A DNA stretch of 64,000 bases from Phenylobacterium sp. Root1290 (lineage in GTDB: Bacteria; Pseudomonadota; Alphaproteobacteria; Caulobacterales; Caulobacteraceae): assembly GCF_001425305.1 (NCBI RefSeq), contig NZ_LMEE01000001.1, positions 694,646-758,645 on the forward strand, written 5' to 3'. Under the pieces are notes generated by a model. The model searched no databases, was not told where the DNA came from, and saw nothing but the letters and a program-made list of their open reading frames with translations. A program made the translations under genes and the position numbers. Numbering within the stretch: the stretch's first letter is position 1; every line of letters starts with the position of its first letter. Positions 9,898 through 20,162 of the stretch are shown one piece after another.

Positions 9898-10839
9898 ATG
9901 AGCCTTGTGCGATTCGTCCTTCGCGGCGTCGTCCTGCCGCTCGGCGCGCTTTGCGCCCTGGCGGCTTTAGCCGCGCAGGGCGGGCGTTTCAGCGATCATC
10001 TCGACATACTGACGCACTTCGCCCCGATCTATCTGGCCGGCGGCGTGCTGACCCTCATCGCGGCGATGTTCGCCCACCGCCGGCTGATCCCAGCCCTGCT
10101 CGGCGCCGTGGCGGTGATTGCCAGTCTGGCCCTGATGGCGCCGGAGTTCCTGCGCCCACAGAGCCCTCGCCTGCCCTCTGGCGCGCCCGGCCAGATCAAG
10201 CTGATCCAGTTCAACGCCGCCCGCGACAGTCTGGCTCTCGACCAGCGGTTGGCCTGGTTGGCGGCCGAAGACCCAGACATCCTGGTGGTTGAGGACTCCA
10301 GGGCGGTTTTCCAGACCGCAGTGACCCAGCGCCTCAATCGCCAGATGGCCTGCGGGAAAACCTGCGAAGTCGCCATTTTCACCCGGGAACCGGCCGCGCG
10401 GATCGAGAGCCCCCGACGCGGACGAATGGGCCTTGGCGCGGCCGTGGCCATCGCTCATCTCGATGGCCCGCAGGCGGGCGTCACAGTCGTCGGAACGCAC
10501 TATGTCTGGCCCACCGAAGTCGACGTCCATCGCGAGAACGGCCGACGGCTGGAAGAGCTTCTGAAGGGGCGGCCGCGCGAGCGTATGATCCTGACCGGAG
10601 ACTTCAACTCCACGCCCTGGTCGTTCTCGCGCCGGCGGCAGGATGCAGCCTTCGGCCTTGAGCGGCGAACCCGCGCACTCTCCACGTGGCCGGCGAATGG
10701 CCCGTTTGGACTTGCCCTGCTGCCGATCGATCATGTCTATGCCGGCTCCGACTGGCGCACGGTGTCGATCGCCCGCGGGCCGCAGTTGGGGTCCGACCAC
10801 TATCCCATCGTCGCCGTTCTGGCGTTGAAGCAGAACTAG
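9898..10839 (+). CDS. Membrane endonuclease/exonuclease/phosphatase (EEP) family protein, copy 1
   Basis: 313 residues. About three N-terminal transmembrane segments (to about residue 90) are followed by an EEP fold with [25 protein letters not shown] and GSDHYPI, which together supply the metal and phosphate-binding residues of the DNase I-like superfamily. The catalytic domain should face the periplasm. Copy 2 starts eight bases after its stop and shares the same layout and long identical segments, so these are tandem duplicates. Members may be nucleases or phosphodiesterases; the substrate is unknown. Confidence 0.85.
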   Translation: MSLVRFVLRGVVLPLGALCALAALAAQGGRFSDHLDILTHFAPIYLAGGVLTLIAAMFAHRRLIPALLGAVAVIASLALMAPEFLRPQSPRLPSGAPGQIKLIQFNAARDSLALDQRLAWLAAEDPDILVVEDSRAVFQTAVTQRLNRQMACGKTCEVAIFTREPAARIESPRRGRMGLGAAVAIAHLDGPQAGVTVVGTHYVWPTEVDVHRENGRRLEELLKGRPRERMILTGDFNSTPWSFSRRRQDAAFGLERRTRALSTWPANGPFGLALLPIDHVYAGSDWRTVSIARGPQLGSDHYPIVAVLALKQN

Positions 10840-10847
10840 CAGGCCAC

Positions 10848-11810
10848 ATGCGCTTCCTTCGCTCGCTGTTCACCAGCCTGATGGTTCTGACGGCGCTTGG
10901 GTGCGCGGCGTGGGCATTGGCGGCGCATGGCGGCCGCTGGAGCGTGCGTCTGGACGTCCTGACGCACTTCGCGCCAATGCTGCTGGCCCTGTCGCTGATC
11001 CCGGCTGTCTACGGCCTGATCTTCGAGCGGCGCGGCGCCCGCCTGGTGCTGGCCGGTCTCTCAACCGTGGCGATCGCCGCGTCCGGGCTGCTGATCTTGC
11101 CCGAGTTCCTGCGGCCAACGAGCGACCCTGCACCGGCCGGCGCGCCAGGCCAGATCAAGCTGATCCAATTCAACGCCTGGGAACGCAACGCCGATCAGAG
11201 GGAGAGCATCGGGTGGCTGAAGGCGCAGGATCCAGACATCCTCGTGGTCGAGGAAGCCAGCGTGATAGGTCCGGCCCTGCAGGACGCGTTCGAGGGCTAT
11301 CACGTCAGTTGCGGCCGCTGCAGCGTGATGATCCTCTCCAAGGCCAAGCCCATCGCCAATGACGTGCCGGCGCCGCGCTCGGCGGACCGCATTCGACCGC
11401 CGATCGCGGGGGCGACGTTCCGCGATGCGCGCGGCGAGTACAGCGTTTTCGGCACCCACTACACCTGGCCGATCTACGGCGGCTGGCAGCAGGCCCAGGG
11501 CCAGGTGATCGCCTCGGTTCTCGGCCATTTCCCAAAGGACCGGCTGATCCTGACCGGCGACTTCAACTCCACCCCGTGGTCGTTCAGTCGCCGACGCGAG
11601 GATGCGATGTTCGGTCTGGAGCGGCGCACGCGGGCGCTGTTCTCCTGGCCGGCGGATCGCGGTCCCGAAGGCCTTGGCCTGCCCATCGCACTGCTTCCGA
11701 TCGACCACGTCTACGCAGGCCCCGGCTGGCGCACCGTAGCCATCGAGCGCGGACCGCGGCTCGGCTCGGACCACTATCCGGTGATCGTCACCCTGGCGCC
11801 GTCAGCGTAG
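10848..11810 (+). CDS. Membrane endonuclease/exonuclease/phosphatase (EEP) family protein, copy 2
   Basis: 320 residues, paralogous to the preceding gene: three N-terminal membrane segments, then [38 protein letters not shown] and GSDHYPV. The ATG at 10848 (MRFLRSLFTSLMVL) was chosen because it aligns with the copy 1 start; the frame is open upstream without similarity. The 3' end overlaps the convergent coiled-coil gene by nine bases. Copy 2 has the standard VVEE glutamate where copy 1 has VVED. Confidence 0.85.
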   Translation: MRFLRSLFTSLMVLTALGCAAWALAAHGGRWSVRLDVLTHFAPMLLALSLIPAVYGLIFERRGARLVLAGLSTVAIAASGLLILPEFLRPTSDPAPAGAPGQIKLIQFNAWERNADQRESIGWLKAQDPDILVVEEASVIGPALQDAFEGYHVSCGRCSVMILSKAKPIANDVPAPRSADRIRPPIAGATFRDARGEYSVFGTHYTWPIYGGWQQAQGQVIASVLGHFPKDRLILTGDFNSTPWSFSRRREDAMFGLERRTRALFSWPADRGPEGLGLPIALLPIDHVYAGPGWRTVAIERGPRLGSDHYPVIVTLAPSA

Positions 11811-12296
11811 CGCCAATCGCGCCTTGCGCAGCGCTTCGCGCAGTTCGGAGCGACGAGAAAGGAACTGCGCCTCGCTGGCGTCGCGGCGCTGCTCCAGATC
11901 TCGTTTTTCAGCGGCGATCACGGCGAGTTCGGCGGCATGACGCTCGGCCGTAGCCTCCAATTCAGCCTCAAGCTCGGCGACCTTGCGGAGTTGCGCGGGC
12001 GTTGGCCCACGCGGCTTGGTCGGAACCGGCGGCTTGGGAGGTGGCGGCGCGGGCTTCGCGGAAGCGCGTTTGGGGGGAATCAGCGGCGTGACCGTCGACG
12101 GCCGCCGCAATACCTGCCCGGGCTGCGCGCTCGCCGCGGCGATCAGCTCAGGATCGTCGGTTTCACGCGCGCCGCCCGTCTGGAAGAGATCTTGATGCGC
12201 GCCCCACGCCGCCAGCGCCTTGGCGCGAGAGCTGACGGCGACCACGTAGTCGGTGAAGCCGTCCGAGGTGACGAAGACCTTCAAGCGCGCAGCCAC
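11802..12296 (-). CDS. Hypothetical coiled-coil protein with proline-rich linker
   Basis: 164 residues in three parts. A small N-terminal domain (about 1-60, KVFVTSDGFTDYVVAVSSRAKALAAWG) looks like a compact alpha/beta unit. A proline-rich linker follows (about 85-105, PAPPPPKPPVPTKPRGP). The C-terminus is a charged helix (about 105-164) with many Glu/Arg/Ala residues, predicted coiled coil. No known family function recognised. It is just downstream of the HD-hydrolase gene on the same strand (10 bases), so it may be the end of that operon. Confidence 0.7.
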   Translation of the reverse strand: MAARLKVFVTSDGFTDYVVAVSSRAKALAAWGAHQDLFQTGGARETDDPELIAAASAQPGQVLRRPSTVTPLIPPKRASAKPAPPPPKPPVPTKPRGPTPAQLRKVAELEAELEATAERHAAELAVIAAEKRDLEQRRDASEAQFLSRRSELREALRKARLALR

Positions 12297-12306
12297 CCGA
12301 GTCTCC

Positions 12307-12864
12307 CTAGCTCAGCGACGCAAGCTCCCGGGTGAGGTTGTCCCGCGCCTGGGCGTCCAGCCATTCGGCGAAGCCCGGATCGGGGAAGATAACCTGCGCG
12401 TCCAGAAAGCGTTGCAACACGCCTGCCCGGCCCTTGCGCCAGAGATCGTCCGGAACGTGGCCGTACTCTTCTCGGACCGCCTGCGCATAGGCGTCGTAGC
12501 GGTCCGCTGGCGCGCCGAGGATCGCAAGGTCGATGGAGACCAGAAGTTCGCCAAGGCGATCTTCTTCTTCGACCTCATGACCAGCCGTCAGCATGATCAG
12601 GCGGGCGACTTCTTCGCGGGCGTGGATGCTGATGTCGAAATCACGCAGATCGGCCTTCGCCATCGCCGCGCTCTGCGCCTCGTTGTCCGAAGCTGTCGCA
12701 TCGTAGACGGCGTCGTGCCACCAGATCGCGTAGGTCAGGATCTGGCGTTCAGTGTCTGTCAGGTCGGGAACCTGATCGAGCAGCGCCAGGCACTGCTCGA
12801 TGTGGGTCCGCGTGTGGTAGCGGCGATGCGCTTGCGCATACGCCGCCTCCAGCTTGGGCGTCAC
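12307..12864 (-). CDS. Predicted metal-dependent HD superfamily phosphohydrolase
   Basis: 185 residues matching the small HD-type predicted hydrolases (COG4339 type). The metal-binding histidines and aspartates are seen in YHTRTHIEQCL near residue 15 and AIWWHDAVYD near residue 47. The start overlaps the cyclophilin stop by four bases, so it belongs to the coaD-cyclophilin run. Members may hydrolyse nucleotides; no substrate can be assigned. Confidence 0.82.
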   Translation of the reverse strand: MTPKLEAAYAQAHRRYHTRTHIEQCLALLDQVPDLTDTERQILTYAIWWHDAVYDATASDNEAQSAAMAKADLRDFDISIHAREEVARLIMLTAGHEVEEEDRLGELLVSIDLAILGAPADRYDAYAQAVREEYGHVPDDLWRKGRAGVLQRFLDAQVIFPDPGFAEWLDAQARDNLTRELASLS

Positions 12865-13325
12865 GCGGCGTCTGCGGCGACGCGCGAAGACACGATCTTG
12901 CCCGGCGCGCGCGGGGGCTCGCCCTTGGGCAAAGCGTCGACCGCATCCATGCCTTCGACCACTTCGCCCCAGACGGTGTACTGGCCGTCGAGGAAGGTGG
13001 CGTCATCCAGGCAGATGAAGAACTGGCTGTTGGCCGAGTGCGGGGCCGAGGTGCGGGCCATCGAGCAGACGCCGCGCACGTGCGGCTCGCGCGAGAACTC
13101 CGCCTGCAGGTTCGGCTTGTCAGAGCCCGAGGTGCCGGTGCCGGTCGGATCGCCGCCCTGCGCCATGAAGCCGTCGATGACGCGGTGGAAGACCACGCCG
13201 TCATAGAAGCCCTCGCGCGACAGCTCCTTGATGCGCTCGACGTGGCCAGGCGCCAGGTCGGGGCGGAGTTTGATCGTCACCGTACCCGTGTCCAGGGTCA
13301 GGATAAGGGTGTTTTCCGGGTCCAT
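12861..13325 (-). CDS. Peptidyl-prolyl cis-trans isomerase, cyclophilin type (cytoplasmic)
   Basis: 154-residue single-domain cyclophilin without a signal peptide. Conserved core segments are FYDGVVFHRVIDGFMAQGGDPTG and SANSQFFICL, which include the catalytic Arg/Phe/Gln residues, followed by VWGEVVEGMD. The ATG at 13325 (MDPENTLIL) overlaps the upstream stop by one base and gives the normal domain start. It is one of two adjacent cyclophilin genes; this one should assist proline isomerisation in the cytoplasm. Confidence 0.92.
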   Translation of the reverse strand: MDPENTLILTLDTGTVTIKLRPDLAPGHVERIKELSREGFYDGVVFHRVIDGFMAQGGDPTGTGTSGSDKPNLQAEFSREPHVRGVCSMARTSAPHSANSQFFICLDDATFLDGQYTVWGEVVEGMDAVDALPKGEPPRAPGKIVSSRVAADAA

Positions 13326-14185
13326 CACTTCACCTCCGATGGGACTTTGATCTCGCAAACCGAGAAATTCTCACCCATCCGGGCGCGGGCGCTCTCGATC
13401 TCGGCCTTGAACCAGGCGCTGTTGGGATCGATCACACGCACCTTGGGGCGTTCGGCGGCCGGGATATCGGCCAGGATCCGCACCTTGTCCATCTTGTCCT
13501 GCGGCGGAGCCACCGGTTCGCCGACCTTGATGGCCCGCACGACCTCGAGGCCCGCGATGACGCGCCCCCAACCCGTGTAGCGCTTCTCAAGCGAGGGATA
13601 GGTCTGACGCATCAGGAAGAACTGACTATTGGCGCTGTCGTCGCCCTGGCCGCGGGCCATCGCCGCGACTCCCGGACAATACAGCGGCCAGGCCGAAATC
13701 TTGCCGTCGGCGGTCATGGCCATGAGCATCGGGCTCTGGCTCATCACCGGCAGGGACTTGATGAAGCCCACCTGGCTGACATTCAGGTCCTTGGCCTGGA
13801 CGAAGCCGGCGTCGCCACCCAGTCGGAACAGGAACTCCTGCTGCAGGTCGGGTTTGTCGCTGCCGCCGGTGCCCCGGTCCTCCGGATCGCCGGTCTGCGC
13901 CATGAACTCGTCAATGACGCGGAAAAAGGTCCGGCCGTCGTAAAAGCCCGCGCGCGCCAGTTCCTTGACGCGTTGCACGTGGGTCGGCGCGACCTCGGGC
14001 AGCATCTCGACGATGATGCGTCCCTTGTTGGTGTCGATCACCAGAAGGTCGTCGGGGTTGGGCGTGCGCCAATCGGCGGACGTAGGCGCCGGGGCGGCGG
14101 CGGGGGCCTTGGCAGCAGGCGACTGAGCGGCGGCAGGCGCCGCCATCGCCAGGACGGCGGCGGTGAGCAACAGAGTTCGGATCAT
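13325..14185 (-). CDS. Peptidyl-prolyl cis-trans isomerase, cyclophilin type (exported)
   Basis: 286 residues with a cleavable signal peptide (hydrophobic core followed by AAPAAAQ), an alanine/proline-rich linker and a cyclophilin domain from about residue 45 (FYDGRTFFRVIDEFMAQTGDP, then SANSQFFLM). It carries a longer insert (about residues 140-180) and a roughly 50-residue C-terminal extension absent from its cytoplasmic neighbour. Probably a periplasmic protein-folding isomerase. It is directly upstream of, and overlaps, the cytoplasmic cyclophilin gene; both follow coaD. Confidence 0.92.
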   Translation of the reverse strand: MIRTLLLTAAVLAMAAPAAAQSPAAKAPAAAPAPTSADWRTPNPDDLLVIDTNKGRIIVEMLPEVAPTHVQRVKELARAGFYDGRTFFRVIDEFMAQTGDPEDRGTGGSDKPDLQQEFLFRLGGDAGFVQAKDLNVSQVGFIKSLPVMSQSPMLMAMTADGKISAWPLYCPGVAAMARGQGDDSANSQFFLMRQTYPSLEKRYTGWGRVIAGLEVVRAIKVGEPVAPPQDKMDKVRILADIPAAERPKVRVIDPNSAWFKAEIESARARMGENFSVCEIKVPSEVK

Positions 14186-14240
14186 GGGGCACTCGTAGCG
14201 GGCAAAGCCCGAGATCGCCAGTCGTCAGCCGCAGGAAAGG

Positions 14241-14735
14241 TCAGGCCTTGCCGACCTTCGCCAACAGCGCCTCCTTGATGCGCGGGCTCACGAACTTGCT
14301 GATGTCGCCGCCAAGCAGGGCGATCTCCTTGACCAGCTTCGACGAGATCGCCTGGTGCCGCGGATCGGCCATTAGGAACACCGTCTCGACCTCGCGGTCG
14401 AGTTGCTGGTTCATGGCGGTCATCTGGAATTCGTACTCGAAGTCGGCCACGGCGCGCAGGCCACGGACTATCACCTGAGCGCCGATCTCGCGGGCATAGT
14501 GCATCAGGAGCCCTTCGAACGGCTGCACGATGATCTCGGCGCGGTCGGTCAGATGCTGGGTCTCGGCCCGGAGGATCGCCACACGCTCCTCAAGCTCGAA
14601 AAGGGGGCCTTTGCCGACATTGATCGCGACGCCGATGACCAGCTTGTCGACCAGCTTCACGGCCCGGCCGATGATATCGGTGTGGCCGTTGTGGATCGGA
14701 TCGAAGGTCCCGGGATAAAGCCCCACGCGCGTCAT
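14241..14735 (-). CDS. coaD: Phosphopantetheine adenylyltransferase
   Basis: Penultimate step of coenzyme A synthesis: 4'-phosphopantetheine plus ATP gives dephospho-CoA. 164 residues, the usual length. The nucleotidyltransferase motif T/HxGH is in GTFDPIHNGHTDII, and the C-terminal ISSKLVKEIALLGGDIS segment is typical. The ATG at 14735 (MTRVGLYPG) is the standard family start; a longer open frame upstream has no family similarity. It lies downstream of gyrA on the same strand, as in Caulobacter. Confidence 0.96.
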   Translation of the reverse strand: MTRVGLYPGTFDPIHNGHTDIIGRAVKLVDKLVIGVAINVGKGPLFELEERVAILRAETQHLTDRAEIIVQPFEGLLMHYAREIGAQVIVRGLRAVADFEYEFQMTAMNQQLDREVETVFLMADPRHQAISSKLVKEIALLGGDISKFVSPRIKEALLAKVGKA

Positions 14736-14861
14736 TCGACGTCTCCCCCCTGTTGCGGTGCAGCAGGATTTCACCGGCACCGGCAGCGAAAGCAAGCCCA
14801 AATCTCACGCGCAACCGCCCGTTGAACCAGCGGTTGCGCGTTGGAGTGATGCGCGGCGGGA

Positions 14862-17618
14862 CTATTCCGCCACGTCACCTTCGATTTCGGAATCGTCCGC
14901 TTCCTCGCCACCGCCCTGGTCGGCCAGCCGCTCGACCGAGACGACGTGCTCGTCCTTGCTGGTGCGGAAGATGGTGACGCCCGAGGTGTTACGTCCAACC
15001 ATGCGGACCTGGTTGACCGGGGTGCGGATGAGCTGGCCCTGATCGGTGACCAACAGGATCTCGTCGAATTCCTCGACCGGGAACGAAGCAGCCAGGCGGC
15101 CGCCCTTCTTGGTGAGATCCTGAGCGAGAAGCCCCTGCCCGCCGCGTCCGGTGCGACGGAACTCGTAGGCCGAGGTCCGCTTGCCGAAGCCCTCGGTCGA
15201 GACGGTGAGGATGACCTCTTCGGCGGCGCCGAGTTCGGCGATGCGCTCGACGCTGAGCGTAACATCGCCCTCCGCCTCGTCATCGTCAGGCGCGGAGACC
15301 TCTTCGATATCGTCGCCAGTCGCCCGGCGCATGGCGTTGGCATGTTTGACGTAGGCGGCGCGTTCAGCGGGCGAAGCCTCGACCGAGCGAAGGATCGCCA
15401 TCGAGATCACCTTGTCGCCGTCAGCCAGGCGAATGCCGCGGACGCCGGTCGAATCGCGCCCGGCGAACACCCGGACCTCTTCGGTCGCAAAGCGGATGCA
15501 ACGGCCCAGCGCGGTCGTCAGCAGGATGTCGTTCTGCTGGGCGTTGCAGAGACCGACGCCGATGATCTGATCGCCCTCATCCAGCTTCATGGCGATCTTG
15601 CCGTTGCGCTTGATGCCCTGGAAGTCTGAGAGCTTGTTCCGCCGCACGCCGCCCGACTTGGTGGCGAACATCACGTCGTACTGCGCCCAGGCGGCCTCGT
15701 CTTCCGGCACCGGCAGGATCGAGGTGATGCTTTCGCCCGGCTCGATCGGCAGCAGGTTCACGAACGCCTTGCCGCGCGAGTTGGGGTTGCCGACCGGCAG
15801 ACGCCAGACCTTGAGCTGATAGACCTTGCCGCCCGACGAGAAGAACAGCATCGGCGTATGAGTGTTGGCCGAGAACACGCGGGTGACCGCATCCTCGTCC
15901 TTGGTCGCCATGCCAGAGCGGCCTTTGCCGCCGCGATGCTGGGTCCGATACGTGGTCAGCGGCGTGCGCTTCACATAGCCGCCGTGCGTGACGGTGATGA
16001 CCATGTCCTCGCGGGCGATCAGGTCCTCGTCCTCGACGTCGGCGTCGCCGTCGACGATCTCGGAGCGGCGCGGCACGGCGAAGGCGTCGCGCACCGCCAC
16101 CAGTTCCTCGCGGACGATCGACATGACGTTGGCGCGCGCCGACAGGATGGTCAGGTGGCCCTGGATGGTGTCGGCCAGTTCGCGGGCCTCGCCGAAGATC
16201 TCGTCTCGGCCCAGACCGGTCAGACGCGACAGGGTCAAGGCCAGGATGGCGCGGGCCTGCTCTTCCGACAGCCGGATCAGCGCGCCGTCGATCACCAGGG
16301 TGCGCGGGTCGGCGATCAATTCCACCAGCGGCAGCATGTCGCCAGCCGGCCAATCCTTGGCCACCAGGCGCTCACGCGCCTCGGCGGGGTCTTTGGAGGA
16401 CCGGATGATGTGGATGAACTCGTCGATGTTGGCCACGGCGATGGCCAGGCCGACCAAGACGTGACCGCGGTCACGGGCCTTGGACAGCTCGAACTTGACG
16501 CGCCGGACGACCACTTCCTCGCGGAAGTCGACGAAGGCGACGACCAGGTCGCGCAGGTTCATCTCGCGCGGCCGGCCGCGGTCCAGCGCCAGCATGTTGA
16601 CGGCGAACGAGGACTGCAGCGGCGTGTAGCGATAGAGCTGGTTCAGAACGACGTCGGGCGAGGCGTCACGCTTCATCTCGACGACGACGCGCATGCCGTC
16701 ACGGTCGCTTTCGTCGCGGAGGTCGGCGATGCCCTCGATCTTCTTCTCGCGCACCAGCTCGGCGATGCGCTCGACCATCGCGGCCTTGTTCACCTGATAC
16801 GGGATCGAGTTGATGATGATGGCTTCGCGATCCTTGCGAAGCTCCTGAATCTCGGCCTTGCCGCGCATCACGACCGAACCGCGGCCGGTCATCAGCGCGT
16901 TGCGCGCGCCCGAGCGGCCGATGATCTCGCCGCCGGTCGGGAAGTCAGGTCCAGGGACGATGTCGAGCAGCGCGTCGAGCGAGACCTCGGGATCGTCCAC
17001 ATAGGCCAGGCAGGCGTCGATAATCTCGCCTAGGTTATGCGGCGGTATGTTGGTCGCCATGCCGACGGCGATGCCGCCCGCGCCGTTGACCAGCAGATTG
17101 GGAATCCGCGACGGGAGAACGATCGGCTCCTGCTCGGTGCCGTCGTAGTTCTCCTTGAAGTCGACCGTGTCCTTGTCGAGATCGGCCACCACCATCATGG
17201 CGGCCTTGCTCATCCGGCTCTCGGTGTAGCGCATCGCCGCCGGCGGATCGTTATCCACCGAGCCGAAGTTGCCCTGACCGTCGATCAGCAACAGCCCCAT
17301 GGAGAACGGCTGCGCCATCCGGACCATGGTGAAGTAGATCGAGGCGTCGCCGTGCGGGTGATATTTACCCATCACGTCCCCGACCACGCGGGCCGACTTC
17401 ACATATGAACGGTCGGGCGTATGGCCCTGCTCGTTCATCGAGAACAGGATTCGGCGGTGCACGGGCTTGAGGCCGTCGCGCGCGTCCGGCAGGGCGCGGC
17501 TGACGATCACGCTCATCGCGTAATCGAGATAAGAGCGCTTCAGCTCGTCTTCGATGGCGATAGGGGCAATGCCCCCACGCCGATCACCGTCCGGCGGGGT
17601 ATGGGTTTCGTCGGTCAA
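14862..17618 (-). CDS. gyrA: DNA gyrase subunit A
   Basis: 918 residues. The active-site tyrosine is Tyr131 (MRYTESRMS), equal to E. coli Tyr122, which gives an offset of nine. At the quinolone-determining positions the sequence reads [15 protein letters not shown]: Ala92 in place of E. coli Ser83 and Phe96 in place of Asp87. The C-terminal beta-pinwheel has a GyrA box in the form QHRGGKG instead of the usual QRRGGKG, and the protein ends in an acidic tail. It supercoils DNA together with GyrB, which is not in the window. Confidence 0.97.
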   Translation of the reverse strand: MTDETHTPPDGDRRGGIAPIAIEDELKRSYLDYAMSVIVSRALPDARDGLKPVHRRILFSMNEQGHTPDRSYVKSARVVGDVMGKYHPHGDASIYFTMVRMAQPFSMGLLLIDGQGNFGSVDNDPPAAMRYTESRMSKAAMMVVADLDKDTVDFKENYDGTEQEPIVLPSRIPNLLVNGAGGIAVGMATNIPPHNLGEIIDACLAYVDDPEVSLDALLDIVPGPDFPTGGEIIGRSGARNALMTGRGSVVMRGKAEIQELRKDREAIIINSIPYQVNKAAMVERIAELVREKKIEGIADLRDESDRDGMRVVVEMKRDASPDVVLNQLYRYTPLQSSFAVNMLALDRGRPREMNLRDLVVAFVDFREEVVVRRVKFELSKARDRGHVLVGLAIAVANIDEFIHIIRSSKDPAEARERLVAKDWPAGDMLPLVELIADPRTLVIDGALIRLSEEQARAILALTLSRLTGLGRDEIFGEARELADTIQGHLTILSARANVMSIVREELVAVRDAFAVPRRSEIVDGDADVEDEDLIAREDMVITVTHGGYVKRTPLTTYRTQHRGGKGRSGMATKDEDAVTRVFSANTHTPMLFFSSGGKVYQLKVWRLPVGNPNSRGKAFVNLLPIEPGESITSILPVPEDEAAWAQYDVMFATKSGGVRRNKLSDFQGIKRNGKIAMKLDEGDQIIGVGLCNAQQNDILLTTALGRCIRFATEEVRVFAGRDSTGVRGIRLADGDKVISMAILRSVEASPAERAAYVKHANAMRRATGDDIEEVSAPDDDEAEGDVTLSVERIAELGAAEEVILTVSTEGFGKRTSAYEFRRTGRGGQGLLAQDLTKKGGRLAASFPVEEFDEILLVTDQGQLIRTPVNQVRMVGRNTSGVTIFRTSKDEHVVSVERLADQGGGEEADDSEIEGDVAE

Positions 17619-17729
17619 GGAGAGGATTTAGCCGTTTAGAATCGGACACAAAGCTAGGTTCTGTTGTTACCATCCCGGAGGCCGCTAGGCCAAATGTCCG
17701 TACAGTTTCGAACCCAGGTGCTGGATCCC

Positions 17730-18257
17730 ATGAAATATGCCTTCGTCGCCCTCGCCGCCACCCTTTTCGCCGGGACGGCGACTGCCGCAGACGCGCCGGC
17801 CAACCAACGGATCGAACTGAAGAATTCGACCGGAGCCGCGATCGGCTCGGCCACCCTGACCAACGCGCCCAAGGGCGTGCTGCTGAAGGTCGAGCTGAAG
17901 GGCGTCGCTCCGGGTTGGCACGGACTCCACTTCCACGAGAAGGGCGACTGCTCGAAGTCGGACTTCACCTCGGCCGGCGGTCACGTCCATGGCGGCCCCA
18001 CGATGGTGCACGGCCTGTTGAACCCCGACGCCAACGAAGCCGGCGATCTGCCGAACATCTTCGTGGCCGCTGACGGCAGCGCGAACGCCGAGATCTTCAC
18101 CACCTTCGTTTCGCTGGGCGGCGTCGACGGTCGCCAGGACCTGACCGACAAGGACGGATCGGCGATCGTGGTCCACGCCAACGCCGACGACCACAAGACC
18201 CAGCCCATCGGCGGCGCCGGCGCGCGCATCGCCTGCGGCGTCATCGCCGGCGGCTGA
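17730..18257 (+). CDS. sodC: Superoxide dismutase (Cu-Zn), periplasmic
   Basis: 175 residues with a signal peptide (to ATAADA, about residue 21). The copper and zinc histidines are in WHGLHFHEKGDC and GGHVHG, and the later HANADDH and GGAGARIACGVI segments match the Cu-Zn family, including the disulfide cysteines. The ATG at 17730 was chosen over upstream starts because it opens the signal peptide. It lies divergent from gyrA with about 110 bases between, and a strong terminator hairpin follows. Confidence 0.94.
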   Translation: MKYAFVALAATLFAGTATAADAPANQRIELKNSTGAAIGSATLTNAPKGVLLKVELKGVAPGWHGLHFHEKGDCSKSDFTSAGGHVHGGPTMVHGLLNPDANEAGDLPNIFVAADGSANAEIFTTFVSLGGVDGRQDLTDKDGSAIVVHANADDHKTQPIGGAGARIACGVIAGG

Positions 18258-18277
18258 TCGACGCCCACATGACCTGA

Positions 18278-18312
18278 ACGCGTCGCCGCGGCCACGGCCT
18301 GCGGCGACGCGT
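18278..18312 (+). terminator. Terminator hairpin after sodC
   Basis: A perfect 12-base-pair stem (18278-18289 with 18301-18312, sequence ACGCGTCGCCGC and its complement) is followed by a short T-rich stretch. It ends the sodC transcript and overlaps a possible GTG start of the next gene, which supports the later ATG at 18341. Confidence 0.75.
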
Positions 18313-18340
18313 GTCTTTCCAGCCCACCGGAACGCGCCCA

Positions 18341-20158
18341 ATGCTGAACCGCCGAGACCTTCTGCTTGCAGGGGCCGCGTCGCTGGCCGCGCCCGTGACC
18401 GCATCATCCCAAACCCCGGCGCCCGACGGCCTGCGGCTGACCGCGTTGCTCGACAGAGCGATGCAGGACGCACTGATGGCGTCGCCGCAACTGATGACGC
18501 TGACGGGGCTCGACGCCGGGCCAGCCAAGCATCGGCTCGACGACCGTTCAGAAGCCAGCTTCGCCAAGATGAAGGCGCTGTTCGTGAAGATGGCGGCCGA
18601 CCTGCGCCAGTTCGACCCGGCGGCCCTGCAAGGCGGCGACCTGCTCAACTATCGGACCGCGGACTACCTCGCCCAGGTGACTCTGCAGAGCTACGACTTC
18701 GCCTACGGCGATCCCGGGGTCGGCGGCGCCGTGCCTTACACGATCTCCCAGCTCACCGGAAACTACCGCGCCATCCCGACCTTCCTGGGCAGCCAGCACA
18801 CCATCACGAAGAACGAGGACGCGGAGGCCTATCTCGACCGGCTCGCCGCGTTCGGCCCCTCGCTCGACCAGGAGACCGTGCGGGCGCGCGCCCACTTCGC
18901 GCTCGGCGCCGCGCCCCCCGACTTCATTCTACGTACCACGTCCGGGCAGATCTCCGCCCTGCTCTCCCCCGCGCCAGGGGCGTCCGAGCTCGTCGCGAAC
19001 CTTACGCGCCGCACCACTGATAAGGCCCTGCCCGGCGACTGGCAGGCGCGGGCGGCGAAGATCGTTGAAACCAGTGTCTATCCGGCGCTGCGCCGGCAAC
19101 TGGAACTGCAGCAGCAAGCCCTGGAAGGCGCCACGCACGACGCCGGCTGCTGGCGACTCCCGGAGGGCGAGGCCTACTACCGCTTCGCCGTACGCTCCTT
19201 CACGACCACGGATATGAGCGGCGACGAAATTCATCGCCTGGGACTCGAAAGGGTCGCCGAACTCAGCGCCGAGGCCGACGCGATCCTCAAGGCGCGCGGG
19301 CTCACCAAGGGCTCGGTCGGACAACGCATCGCCGCCCTGCGCAGCCGTCCAGACCAGATCTACCCAGACACCGACGTGGGCCGCGCCCAACTGCTAACCG
19401 ACATGAACGTCATGGCCGATGTGATGCGGAAGCGGCTGCCGGCGTACTTCGGCGCCCTGCCCAAGGCGCCCGTCGAGATCGCACGAGTACCCGTCACCAT
19501 CGAAGCGGGCGCGCCTGGCGGCTCGTATCAACCCGGTTCGGTCGACGGCAAGCGACCGGGCGTCTTCTATATCAACCTGCGCGACACGGCCGAGCAGCCG
19601 CGCCTGGATCTGCCCACCCTGGTCCACCACGAGGTGCTGCCGGGTCACCATCTCCAGATCGCCCTGGCCATGGAAGCTAAGGGCCTGCCGCTGCTCCGGC
19701 GCATGCCGTTGTTCTCGGGCTATTCGGAGGGCTGGGCGCTATACGCCGAACAACTCTCCGACGAGATGGGCGCCTACCAGGACGATCCGCTCGCGCGGCT
19801 GGGCTATCTCGCCTCATTGCTCTTCAGGGCATCGCGGCTGGTGGTCGACTCAGGCCTCCACCACAAGCGATGGAGCCGTGAAAAGGCGATCCACTACATG
19901 GTCGACACCCTTGGCGACAAGGAGACCAGCGTCACACGAGAGGTAGAGCGCTACTGCGTGCAGCCAGGCCAGGCGTCGAGCTACATGCTCGGCCATCAGG
20001 CGTGGGTGGAAGCACGGGAGCGCGCCAAGGCCCAACTGGGTCCTGAGTTCGACATCCGCGGCTTCCACGACGCCGGCCTGCTCTACGGCGCCATGCCGCT
20101 CTCGGTCCTGGGCGGCCATCTGGACGACTGGGCCAAGAACGGCGGGCGCGTCGCCTGA
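18341..20158 (+). CDS. DUF885 family metallopeptidase-like protein, exported
   Basis: 605 residues. The start has a twin-arginine-like signal (NRRDLLLAGAASLAAP). The DUF885 hallmark HHEVLPGHH sits at about residues 429-437, followed by GYSEGWALYAEQL, which together suggest a zinc peptidase fold. DUF885 proteins are usually secreted or lipoprotein hydrolases of unknown substrate. The ATG at 18341 lies beyond the sodC terminator. The gene is convergent with the M20 amidohydrolase gene, with four bases between stops. Confidence 0.88.
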   Translation: MLNRRDLLLAGAASLAAPVTASSQTPAPDGLRLTALLDRAMQDALMASPQLMTLTGLDAGPAKHRLDDRSEASFAKMKALFVKMAADLRQFDPAALQGGDLLNYRTADYLAQVTLQSYDFAYGDPGVGGAVPYTISQLTGNYRAIPTFLGSQHTITKNEDAEAYLDRLAAFGPSLDQETVRARAHFALGAAPPDFILRTTSGQISALLSPAPGASELVANLTRRTTDKALPGDWQARAAKIVETSVYPALRRQLELQQQALEGATHDAGCWRLPEGEAYYRFAVRSFTTTDMSGDEIHRLGLERVAELSAEADAILKARGLTKGSVGQRIAALRSRPDQIYPDTDVGRAQLLTDMNVMADVMRKRLPAYFGALPKAPVEIARVPVTIEAGAPGGSYQPGSVDGKRPGVFYINLRDTAEQPRLDLPTLVHHEVLPGHHLQIALAMEAKGLPLLRRMPLFSGYSEGWALYAEQLSDEMGAYQDDPLARLGYLASLLFRASRLVVDSGLHHKRWSREKAIHYMVDTLGDKETSVTREVERYCVQPGQASSYMLGHQAWVEARERAKAQLGPEFDIRGFHDAGLLYGAMPLSVLGGHLDDWAKNGGRVA

Positions 20159-20162
20159 CCGG

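Noticed and set aside
15858-17033. Long plus-strand open frame antisense to gyrA
   Set aside because: Low-complexity, shadow translation of a high-GC conserved gene with no start context or family features.
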